DNA of 13,140 nucleotides from an uncultured Microbacteriaceae bacterium (lineage in GTDB: Bacteria > Actinomycetota > Actinomycetes > Actinomycetales > Microbacteriaceae), in contig CALUAU010000050.1 in the NCBI GenBank assembly GCA_943914115.1, positions 1-13,140 on the forward strand, read 5' to 3'. The translations under genes and the position numbers were made by a program. Under the pieces are notes generated by a model that ran no database searches, was not told where the DNA came from, and saw nothing but the letters and a program-made list of their open reading frames with translations. How positions within the stretch are numbered: position 1 is the first letter of the stretch; the number at the start of each line of letters is the position of its first letter. This document shows positions 1 through 6,357 of this stretch, piece by piece.

Positions 1-1
1 T

Positions 2-1354
2 GCCCTGCGTCGAGCGCAGCAGACGCTGCAGCTGCTGGGTGCCGTCACGATCACGGGTGACGGCACGGTTGAGATCACCGATCTCGGTAAACAATTGGCG
101 CGGTTTCCGGCGCATCCTCGCCTTGCCCGCGCCCTCATCGATGCGGCACCGCGCATTGGAGCGGTTGCGGCGGCCGGGTGTGTTGCCACGCTGCAGTCAA
201 TCCAGCGGGCACCGCGGTGCGATCTTGCCGCACTTGATCGCCAACTGCGGCGCGGTGATGACGCAGCGGCTCGGCAGTGGCGTCGCGAACGCGACCGGCT
301 GCAGCGGCTACTCACCGAGGTTATGGCGGCCCAACCACCGAGCGAGTCGGCGGCTGCGCTTCCGCGCGAGCAGGCGCTGGCGTTTGTGGCGGCGGCCGCT
401 CACCCCGAACGAATTGCCTGCGCGCGCGGTGGTGATGGTTCGTATCTGCTGGCCAGTGGCACCGGCGCACAGCTGCACCGTGATGCCGCGCTGTTGGGTC
501 AGCAGTGGCTGGTGGTCACCGATGTTGCCCGCGCCCATGCCGCGGATGGTTCGGGGGCACAGATTCGGGCAGCGGTGCCCATCACGAAACAGCTTGCGCT
601 TGAGGTGGCTGCCACGCTGCACACGACCGTAACCGAAACTGCGCTCGTTGATGGTCGGGTGAAGGCACGCAGCTACGAGCGCCTCGGCGCGATCACGCTC
701 TCGGAGACGGCCGTGGCACCCACGCCCGACCAGGCGCTCGAGTGTGTGCGTGATGAGTTCGCGCGGCGCGGCCCACAGCTGCTGCACTGGTCGATGGCGG
801 CCCAGCAGCTGCGCAACCGGTTGGCGTTCGTGCGCCGCTACCTGGGTGATCCGTGGCCGGATGTTTCGGATGCGGCGCTGCGCGAGCAGGGTGCGGATTG
901 GCTTGCACCCGAGTTCACACAGATCGCCCAGGGAGCATCGCTGCGTTCGGTCGATTTGGTGGCAGCGCTACAGCGGCTGCTGCCCTGGCCCGAGGCTGCG
1001 GGTTTGCCCGAACTGGCGCCAGAACATTTGCGGGTGCCAACCGGTTCAAAAATCCGCATTGAGTATCCGCAGGCAGGTGAGACGGATACACCGGCACGGT
1101 GTTCGGTGAAGCTACAAGAGTGTTTCGGGATGCTCAATACGCCGCTGCTGGTAGGCGGACGGGCGCCGCTGGTGATGCAGCTACTGTCACCGGCGCAGCG
1201 GCCGGTGGCGATTACGGAAGACCTCGCGTCGTTCTGGCAGCAGGGATACCCGCAGGTGCGTGCTGAGTTGCGTGGCCGTTACAGTAAGCATCCCTGGCCG
1301 GAAGACCCATTGACTGCACCGCCGCAGCGAGGCACGAAAAAATCGGGCCGCTAA
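2..1354 (+). CDS. hrpB: ATP-dependent helicase HrpB, C-terminal part (5' end outside window)
   Basis: This open frame enters from the left edge and ends at TAA 1352-1354, so about 450 C-terminal residues are visible. HrpB proteins are DEAH-box ATPases of roughly 800 residues. The catalytic helicase motifs should lie upstream of the window and none are seen here. The visible part starts in the helicase-associated (HA2-type) region: 'ITDLGKQLARFPAHPRLAR' matches the family's 'LTxLGRxLAxLPxHPRLAR' pattern. It ends with the HrpB-specific tail: 'ECFGMLNTP', 'LLSPAQRPVAITEDL', 'FW', then 'ELRGRYSKHPWPEDP', followed by a basic end. That tail separates HrpB from HrpA. The family is presumed to act on RNA or RNP substrates; the cellular role is poorly defined in most bacteria. 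The gene stands alone on its strand and converges on the MFS gene. Identification is firm; the precise function is inference from the family. Confidence 0.93.
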   Translation, partial: ALRRAQQTLQLLGAVTITGDGTVEITDLGKQLARFPAHPRLARALIDAAPRIGAVAAAGCVATLQSIQRAPRCDLAALDRQLRRGDDAAARQWRRERDRLQRLLTEVMAAQPPSESAAALPREQALAFVAAAAHPERIACARGGDGSYLLASGTGAQLHRDAALLGQQWLVVTDVARAHAADGSGAQIRAAVPITKQLALEVAATLHTTVTETALVDGRVKARSYERLGAITLSETAVAPTPDQALECVRDEFARRGPQLLHWSMAAQQLRNRLAFVRRYLGDPWPDVSDAALREQGADWLAPEFTQIAQGASLRSVDLVAALQRLLPWPEAAGLPELAPEHLRVPTGSKIRIEYPQAGETDTPARCSVKLQECFGMLNTPLLVGGRAPLVMQLLSPAQRPVAITEDLASFWQQGYPQVRAELRGRYSKHPWPEDPLTAPPQRGTKKSGR

Positions 1355-1422
1355 TCACCTCGGTCGTCTGAAAGCCCCTGCAAGCCGACGGGTCGTGGCC
1401 TGACGTTCGCTGCGGCACGGAA

Positions 1423-1463
1423 AGAACCGTTCGGGCCCCGGGGCCGAGGCACCGAACGATTCT
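1423..1463. terminator. Bidirectional hairpin terminator between hrpB and the MFS gene
   Basis: The arms AGAACCGTTCGG (1423-1434) and CCGAACGATTCT (1452-1463) are inverted repeats with one imperfect pair (C.A in + RNA, G.U in - RNA). The 17-base interior contains the self-complementary GGCCCCGGGGCC (1434-1445). It lies between two converging genes, as expected for a shared terminator. The poly-U tails are weak on both sides (TCTTATCGTT on the + side). Confidence 0.6.
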
Positions 1464-1488
1464 TATCGTTGCTGAGCGAGTTGTGCTG

Positions 1489-3066
1489 CTAATGGATGAA
1501 TAGCTGCGCCGCAGTGATTGCGGTCATGATCACGCCGTAGGCGAGTATCCCGCTGACGATCAGCCACGAGAATATGAGACGACCGGAACCCGGCAGTGAT
1601 TTATCGCCAACCTGGTCGATTTCACTGCGACCGTTGAGTTCGTCAAGGTGTGCTTTGACAGTGTCTTCGGGTTCGTGGAACCGTGAGTCGACCCCGCGCA
1701 CCAGCAGATTGGCGATGAAACCGACCGCGAGCACACCGATCATGATGAACAGGGCGACCCGGTAGGCGCCGGCATCGAGTTCACCGGGCTTGCCCTGGGC
1801 GTCGAGCACCGCGTTAACGATCAGTGGCCCGGCAACACCGGCCGCCGACCAGGCGGTGAGTAGCCGCCCGTGGATGGCGCCCACCTGGTAGGTGCCGAAC
1901 ATATCGCGCAGATAGGCGGGGATGGTTGCGAAGCCGCCACCGTAGAACGACAGCGCAATCACTGCGAACAGCACGAAGAGCGCCACCGAGGTGTGCCCGA
2001 GTAGCGCCAGGCCCGCGAACATCAGCATGCCAACACCGAGGTAGATCATGTAGATCGGTTTGCGACCGATCTTGTCGGAGGTCGACGACCACACGAACCG
2101 GCCCGCCATGTTGAACAGCGATAGCAGCCCCACAAAACCTGCGGCGGCTGCCGCGGCCACTGTCGAGGTGCCGTCGGGCTGGCGGAAGAAGTCTTGGATC
2201 ATGGGGCTTGCCTGCTCGAGGATGCCGATACCCGCGGTGATGTTGGTGAACAGCACGATCCACAGCAGCCAGAACTGCGGGGTGCGGATGGCGTTCTTTG
2301 CCGACACCGATTTGTCGGTGATCATTGAGTTGCTCTTGGCAGGGGCGGGCGTGAAGCCTTCGGGTTTCCAATCGGGGTGCGGCAGGCGAATGTTGGCGAC
2401 ACCGATGAGCATTAGCACCAGATAGATGGCGCCCAGGGTGACAAATAGCAGCGCCACGGCCGAGCCGCTCACCACCGCAGCTTTGTCGCTGGGGTCGAAG
2501 GCTGGGTCGTAGAGGCTCATGAGCTGGCGCGAGATGGGGCTGGCAACCATCGCACCGCCGCCGAAGCCCATGATCGCCAGGCCCGTTGCCAGACCGGGGC
2601 GGTCGGGGAACCATTTGATGAGGGTCGACACCGGCGAGATATAGCCGATACCGAGGCCGATACCCCCTATCACGCCGTAACCGATGTAGAGCAGCCACAG
2701 TTGCTGGGTTGCGATACCGAGCGAACCGATGAGAAAGCCCGCCACCCAAAAACACATGGAGAAAAACATGGCCTTGCGCGGGCCATTGCGGTCTACCCAG
2801 GTGCCGAGCACTGCGGCCGAGACACCCAACATGACAATGGCGATAGAGAAGATGATGCCGATTTCGGTGAGCCCCACACCGAAGTGTGCGGCGAGCGAGG
2901 TTTTATACACGCTGGTTGCGTAAACCTGGCCGATGCTTAGATGCACGGCGAGGGCTGCGGGTGGGATGAGCCAGCGGTTATATCCAATCGGGGCGATGAT
3001 GTTTCGCCGGTCAAGATACCCGGCGAGGCCGCCACGACGCGCGGACGACACTGATGAAGTGGTCAT
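1489..3066 (-). CDS. OFA-family MFS transporter with an extra C-terminal membrane segment
   Basis: A 525-residue integral membrane protein of the major facilitator superfamily. The opening 'NRWLIPPAALAVHLSIGQVY' (residues 30-49) is typical of the oxalate/formate antiporter (OFA) family, whose members carry small carboxylates; the substrate here is unknown. MFS motif A is present as D92-R-N-G-P-R-K98 after TM2, and its second-half copy is D331-K-I-G-R-K336. A hydrophilic loop at about 228-260 separates the two six-helix halves. After the twelfth helix comes an acidic linker (about 463-492) and then one more hydrophobic segment, 497-518 ('RLIFSWLIVSGILAYGV'), which looks like a fused small subunit. 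The start is supported by AGGAG (complement of 3075-3079), 8 nt before the ATG. The gene stands alone and converges on hrpB. Family is confident, substrate is not. Confidence 0.9.
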   Translation of the reverse strand: MTTSSVSSARRGGLAGYLDRRNIIAPIGYNRWLIPPAALAVHLSIGQVYATSVYKTSLAAHFGVGLTEIGIIFSIAIVMLGVSAAVLGTWVDRNGPRKAMFFSMCFWVAGFLIGSLGIATQQLWLLYIGYGVIGGIGLGIGYISPVSTLIKWFPDRPGLATGLAIMGFGGGAMVASPISRQLMSLYDPAFDPSDKAAVVSGSAVALLFVTLGAIYLVLMLIGVANIRLPHPDWKPEGFTPAPAKSNSMITDKSVSAKNAIRTPQFWLLWIVLFTNITAGIGILEQASPMIQDFFRQPDGTSTVAAAAAAGFVGLLSLFNMAGRFVWSSTSDKIGRKPIYMIYLGVGMLMFAGLALLGHTSVALFVLFAVIALSFYGGGFATIPAYLRDMFGTYQVGAIHGRLLTAWSAAGVAGPLIVNAVLDAQGKPGELDAGAYRVALFIMIGVLAVGFIANLLVRGVDSRFHEPEDTVKAHLDELNGRSEIDQVGDKSLPGSGRLIFSWLIVSGILAYGVIMTAITAAQLFIH

Positions 3067-3074
3067 CGAAGTTA

Positions 3075-3079
3075 CTCCT
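3075..3079 (-). promoter_or_regulatory. Ribosome binding site of the MFS gene
   Basis: On the minus strand AGGAG lies 8 nt upstream of the ATG at 3066-3064. This supports that start over upstream in-frame codons. Confidence 0.7.
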
Positions 3080-3131
3080 GAGTTGAATCAATCGCGCCTA
3101 TGCGATCAGAGCTAACAGTGATTCGGGGAGC

Positions 3132-3137
3132 ACAATA
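3132..3137 (-). promoter_or_regulatory. Possible -10 box for the MFS gene
   Basis: On the minus strand TATTGT fits the TAnnnT form of an actinobacterial -10 hexamer and would give a leader of roughly 55-60 nt. No convincing -35 element is visible at the expected spacing. Two GATTCGG copies (3120-3126 and 3142-3148), 22 bp apart, flank it. Tentative. Confidence 0.3.
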
Positions 3138-3162
3138 CGCCGATTCGGTCGGTATTTCGAAG

Positions 3163-3792
3163 TCAGCGCTCAGGTTTCAACCCGAAAAGTGATCGCAACG
3201 GTGCGGTGAGACGAGCCCACCGTTCACGGCGACGCTGCCGAATCTCGTGCCTGCGGGCGCCCCGACGAAGATCGTCCACGAGCCCCATGAGCCGGTCTTT
3301 TCGGTCGACAGGATCGTCTTGATCGGGCGGAATTGCCGTGTCTTGCAGCATCCGCGCCCGGAACATTTCGTCCATCGCGTCTTGACGTGCCTGAGTGGCA
3401 AGCTCGGAGCGGAACTGTTCGTCATCGCGTTGGCTGCGCAGCAGCTTCGCGAGCGCGGCCTCGGCATCGCTGCGCAATTGCAGCGATTCGGGGTCGAGGT
3501 TTTCTGCCGGGTTGCCTCGGTAGGCCTGGCTGCCCTTGGTGCGCACGAGTTTGCGGGTAGCGGCCAACCGCTCGGCTGCCGCATCGCTTTCGTCTGCCAG
3601 CCGATCAATTTCGGTGAGCACCAGCTCGTCATAGTGTGACCGCGGTAGCCGCTGTTGTTTGCCCATCACTTCCACAATGATGCGGTTCTTCACGCGCATC
3701 CGCAGCACTGAACGAGCGATCATCAGTCCCTCGTTCGCGAGCCGATCGACTTCATCGTCGAACTCAGCCGACCTCTCGGCAGCATCGGCCAT
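3163..3792 (-). CDS. Hypothetical charged, helical cytoplasmic protein
   Basis: A 209-residue protein with no signal peptide or membrane segment. I do not recognise a named domain. The N-terminal third ('NEGLMIARSVLRMRVKNRIIVEVM', here split as residues 20-30 and 31-43) is followed by long stretches rich in Glu, Arg, Ala and Leu (about 55-85 and 105-150) that look helical and possibly coiled-coil. A proline/aspartate linker sits at 155-163. The end (about 176-209) is strongly basic, with R-G-A-R-R and R-Q-R-R-R-E-R runs, so nucleic-acid or protein contact is conceivable. The ATG at 3792-3790 is chosen over an 18-residue longer reading because AAGGAG stands 5 nt before it. The gene is divergent from the Memo gene, with 80 bp between starts. 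The gene is well supported; its function is unknown. Confidence 0.8.
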   Translation of the reverse strand: MADAAERSAEFDDEVDRLANEGLMIARSVLRMRVKNRIIVEVMGKQQRLPRSHYDELVLTEIDRLADESDAAAERLAATRKLVRTKGSQAYRGNPAENLDPESLQLRSDAEAALAKLLRSQRDDEQFRSELATQARQDAMDEMFRARMLQDTAIPPDQDDPVDRKDRLMGLVDDLRRGARRHEIRQRRRERWARLTAPLRSLFGLKPER

Positions 3793-3797
3793 CTCGA

Positions 3798-3803
3798 CTC
3801 CTT
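3798..3803 (-). promoter_or_regulatory. Ribosome binding site fixing the start of the hypothetical gene
   Basis: On the minus strand AAGGAG lies 5 nt before the ATG at 3792-3790. This favours the 209-residue protein over the longer open frame that begins at 3846. Confidence 0.7.
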
Positions 3804-3860
3804 TCAGCCTTCCTATTATGCAGCCGTGGTGACATTCCGCAGCCACTCAGCCACGAGTGT

Positions 3861-3866
3861 CATTCT
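3861..3866 (+). promoter_or_regulatory. Possible -10 box for leaderless transcription of the AmmeMemoRadiSam genes
   Basis: CATTCT lies exactly 6 nt before the Memo ATG and no Shine-Dalgarno site is visible. A -10 box at this distance would start the transcript at or next to the ATG. A -35 element is not evident. Confidence 0.35.
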
Positions 3867-3872
3867 GGTCGT

Positions 3873-4700
3873 ATGAGCACCGTGCGCCATCCGGCCGTGG
3901 CCGGAATGTTTTACCCAGCTGAGCCTGACAAGCTGCGCCAGCAGGTAGACGGGTTGCTGGCCCAGCGTCCGCATGCCGCTGTGCCCAATCTGCGGGCCCT
4001 GATCGCCCCGCACGCCGGCTATCGGTTCTCGGGAGCGATTGCTGCATCCGGTTATAACTGCATCCCGCTCGGCGCACCGCTGCGGGTGCTGCTGCTTGGG
4101 CCCACGCACCGGGTGGCGATTCGTGGCGTTGCTGATCCGGCAGCTGATGCGTTCGCCACGCCCCTGGGCCGGGTGCCGCTGGATGCAGAGTTGATGGCCG
4201 CAGTACGTGAACTGCCGGTTGTGGTGCCGGCTCCGCAGGTGCATGCGCAGGAGCATTCGCTCGAGGTGCACTTGCCGTTCTTACAGCGCTTGGCCGCGAG
4301 CGCTGACGTGCCGTTCACAGTGGCACCGCTTGCGGTGGGTGATGTGGCACCGCCGGTTGTAGCCGGGGTAATTGCCCGGGCGCTTGCAGCCGTGCCGGAT
4401 ACGCTCGTGCTGGTGTCGAGCGATCTATCGCACTACCTCAGCTATGCGCAGGCGCAAATACGCGATGCGCAAACTATCGAGCAGGTGCTGGCTTGCGCTG
4501 CGCAGCTGCGTGTGGGTGATGCCTGCGGAGTGCGTCCCGTGAACGGTCTGCTGCACGCCGCCGCAGCTGGCGGTTGGCAGCCTCAGCTGGTTGCTGCCGC
4601 GAATTCGGGTGATACACCCTATGGCGATCACGACCGCGTTGTCGGCTATGCCGCAGTAACTTTCACCGAACCAACAACACCCCTTGGAGGTGCTGAATGA
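3873..4700 (+). CDS. Memo-like protein of the AmmeMemoRadiSam system
   Basis: A 275-residue protein of the Memo family, homologous to human MEMO1 and related in fold to LigB-type extradiol dioxygenases. The start 'RHPAVAGMFYPAEPDKL' (5-21) is the family signature. Metal-site residues known from MEMO1 (two N-terminal His, a later His and a Cys) appear here as H47 in 'APHAGYRFSG', H79 in 'LGPTHR', H187 in 'SSDLSHY' and C218 in 'DACGVRPV'. 'EHSLEVHLPFL' (127-137) is another conserved block. All expected metal ligands are therefore present. The bacterial protein probably acts as a cytoplasmic metal-dependent redox or hydrolytic enzyme, but its reaction is not established. It is the first gene of a coupled unit; its TGA overlaps the next ATG (ATGA). 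It appears leaderless, because no ribosome site precedes the ATG. Confidence 0.93.
   Translation: MSTVRHPAVAGMFYPAEPDKLRQQVDGLLAQRPHAAVPNLRALIAPHAGYRFSGAIAASGYNCIPLGAPLRVLLLGPTHRVAIRGVADPAADAFATPLGRVPLDAELMAAVRELPVVVPAPQVHAQEHSLEVHLPFLQRLAASADVPFTVAPLAVGDVAPPVVAGVIARALAAVPDTLVLVSSDLSHYLSYAQAQIRDAQTIEQVLACAAQLRVGDACGVRPVNGLLHAAAAGGWQPQLVAAANSGDTPYGDHDRVVGYAAVTFTEPTTPLGGAE
4686..4690 (+). promoter_or_regulatory. Ribosome binding site of the AMMECR1 gene
   Basis: GGAGG lies 6 nt before the ATG at 4697, inside the end of the Memo gene. It supports ATG 4697 over the adjacent ATG at 4700. Confidence 0.75.
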
Positions 4701-5254
4701 TGCACACACTCACTGATGAACAGGGGCTCGGCCTGGTAAAGCTGGCGCGAGCCACTATCGCGGCCGAGCTGGGGGTGCACACCGATTGGCCCGGTGGTGA
4801 TGAAGCGCTCCACCATCCCGGTGCCACATTCGTGACTCTCGAAATTGACGGCGCGTTGCGCGGGTGTATCGGCACGCTCTCGGCCTTCCGCAGCATCCGC
4901 GATGATGTCACCGAGAACGCACTGGCCGCAGCGTTTAACGATCCGCGGTTTCCCCCGCTCAGCGCGAGCGAACTTGAACGGGTCTCGGTGAGTGTGTCGC
5001 TGCTCACTGCGCCAGTTGCGCTCGAGTTCGACGGCACCGAGGCAGGTGCGATCGATGCGCTGCGACCCGGTGTTGACGGGCTGATTCTGCGTTCGGGGCG
5101 GCACCGGGCAACCTATCTTCCACAGGTGTGGCGGCAGCTTCCCGATCCGAAGCAGTTCTTGCACGGCCTCAAACGCAAGGCACGGCTCGATGAGCGTTTT
5201 TGGTCGCCGAATATTGAGCTGCTGCGCTATGAGGTGCGCGAGTGGAGCGAGTAG
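4697..5254 (+). CDS. AMMECR1-domain protein of the AmmeMemoRadiSam system
   Basis: A 185-residue single-domain protein. The hallmark 'LRGCIGTL' (54-61) of AMMECR1 proteins is intact, with the conserved cysteine C57. The second family block, 'NDPRFPPLSASELERVSVSV' (81-100), follows. Length is usual for the bacterial and archaeal family. The biochemical role is unknown; the human homologue AMMECR1 is deleted in an Alport-related contiguous gene syndrome. It begins within the Memo stop (ATGA) and its last 13 nt overlap the radical SAM gene, so the three products are probably made together. 'DSR' or tyrosine-type active sites are not discernible. I infer only that it partners the Memo and radical SAM proteins. 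Confidence 0.93.
   Translation: MMHTLTDEQGLGLVKLARATIAAELGVHTDWPGGDEALHHPGATFVTLEIDGALRGCIGTLSAFRSIRDDVTENALAAAFNDPRFPPLSASELERVSVSVSLLTAPVALEFDGTEAGAIDALRPGVDGLILRSGRHRATYLPQVWRQLPDPKQFLHGLKRKARLDERFWSPNIELLRYEVREWSE
5231..5234 (+). promoter_or_regulatory. Ribosome binding site of the radical SAM gene
   Basis: GAGG lies 7 nt before the GTG at 5242, within the AMMECR1 gene. No other ATG, GTG or TTG in this frame lies between there and the conserved N-terminal cysteine motif, so this GTG is the best start. Confidence 0.55.
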
Positions 5255-6342
5255 CGGCTCGCTGGTGGCATGCGGTTGATGATGGCCGCTTGCAGTGTGA
5301 TCTGTGTCCGCGCGAGTGCAAGCTGCGTGACGGGCAGCGCGGGTTTTGTTTTGTGCGGATGCGTGACGGTGACGAAATCGTGCTCGACACCTACGGCCGC
5401 TCGAGCGGGTTTTGTATCGACCCGATTGAAAAGAAACCGCTAAACCACTTCTATCCGGGAACCTCGGTGCTGAGTTTCGGCACCGCCGGCTGCAATCTCG
5501 GTTGCAAGTTTTGCCAAAACTGGGATATTTCGACCTCGCGTGAGATTGACCGGCTCGCAGATCAGGCTACGCCCGAAACCATTGCGCAGGCAGCCATTCG
5601 CACCGGATGCGATTCGGTGGCGTTCACCTATAACGACCCGACTATTTTTGCCGAGTATGCGATTGATATTGCTGAGGCCTGCCGCGAGCGCGGAGTGAAG
5701 TCGGTTGCGGTGAGTGCCGGTTATGTTTCGCCGGGGCCACGCGCCGAGCTCTATCGTGCGGTTGATGCCGCAAATATCGATCTCAAGGGGTTTACTGACG
5801 ACTTCTATCGCCGCATCACCGGTGCGCGGTTGCAGACGGTGCTTGACACGCTAAGTTTCATTCAGCACGAAACCGATTGCTGGTTGGAGATCACCACACT
5901 GCTGATTCCGGGCCATAACGATTCGGATGCTGAGATCGAGCAGATGGCGAGTTGGGTGGTGAATGAGCTGGGGCCACAAGTACCGCATCATTTCACGGCT
6001 TTTCACCCCGATCATCGGATGCGTGATGTGCCGCGTACACCGCCACAGACACTTTCTCGGGCGCGCGAGATCGCGCTCGCTGCCGGTGAGCGTTTTGTTT
6101 ACACCGGCAACGTGCATGATGCTGTCGGCGGCACCACCTGCTGCCCGCAATGCGGTGCGGGGCTGATCGAGCGCGATTGGCATCGGGTGCTGGAGTATCG
6201 GTTGACAACTGATGGGTGCTGCCCTGAGTGCGGCTGCGCGATCCCGGGCCGGTTTGCCGAGCGGGTGGGAACGTTTGCTGGTCGCCGCATCCCGGTGCGG
6301 TTGGCATCTCGACCGCGTTCCGGGCGCGAGCCGCAGCCGTAA
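5242..6342 (+). CDS. AmmeMemoRadiSam system radical SAM enzyme
   Basis: A 366-residue radical S-adenosylmethionine protein. The [4Fe-4S] cluster motif CxxxCxxC is C84-N-L-G-C88-K-F-C91, followed by 'QNWDIS'. Before it is a conserved N-terminal cysteine set, C19-x2-C22-x3-C26 plus C36, which with the 'DPIEKKPLNHFYPG' block (60-73) is typical of the family once labelled 'pyruvate formate-lyase activating enzyme'. The core 'AFTYNDPTIFAEY' (127-139) and 'NIDLKGF' (178-184) are also typical. The C-terminus carries a second cysteine module, C300-C-x2-C304 and C326-C-x2-C330-x-C332, resembling a zinc ribbon or auxiliary cluster site. No glycyl radical enzyme is nearby, so activase function is unlikely. 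Substrate unknown; the partners are presumably the Memo and AMMECR1 proteins. GTG start, overlapping the preceding gene by 13 nt. Confidence 0.93.
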   Translation: MERVAARWWHAVDDGRLQCDLCPRECKLRDGQRGFCFVRMRDGDEIVLDTYGRSSGFCIDPIEKKPLNHFYPGTSVLSFGTAGCNLGCKFCQNWDISTSREIDRLADQATPETIAQAAIRTGCDSVAFTYNDPTIFAEYAIDIAEACRERGVKSVAVSAGYVSPGPRAELYRAVDAANIDLKGFTDDFYRRITGARLQTVLDTLSFIQHETDCWLEITTLLIPGHNDSDAEIEQMASWVVNELGPQVPHHFTAFHPDHRMRDVPRTPPQTLSRAREIALAAGERFVYTGNVHDAVGGTTCCPQCGAGLIERDWHRVLEYRLTTDGCCPECGCAIPGRFAERVGTFAGRRIPVRLASRPRSGREPQP

Positions 6343-6357
6343 CCGAGTCTTGCAACA

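Noticed and set aside
1814..2755. A long 313-codon open frame on the minus strand inside the MFS gene
   Set aside because: It is a shifted-frame shadow: composition is rich in Arg, His, Pro and Gly with no domain, while the MFS frame is clearly coding.
1489..6342. A formate-metabolism locus (oxalate/formate-type transporter plus a 'pyruvate formate-lyase activating'-like radical SAM protein)
   Set aside because: The radical SAM gene is embedded in the Memo/AMMECR1 cassette, no glycyl radical enzyme is present, and the transporter is on the other strand with another gene between. The link rests on old family labels only.
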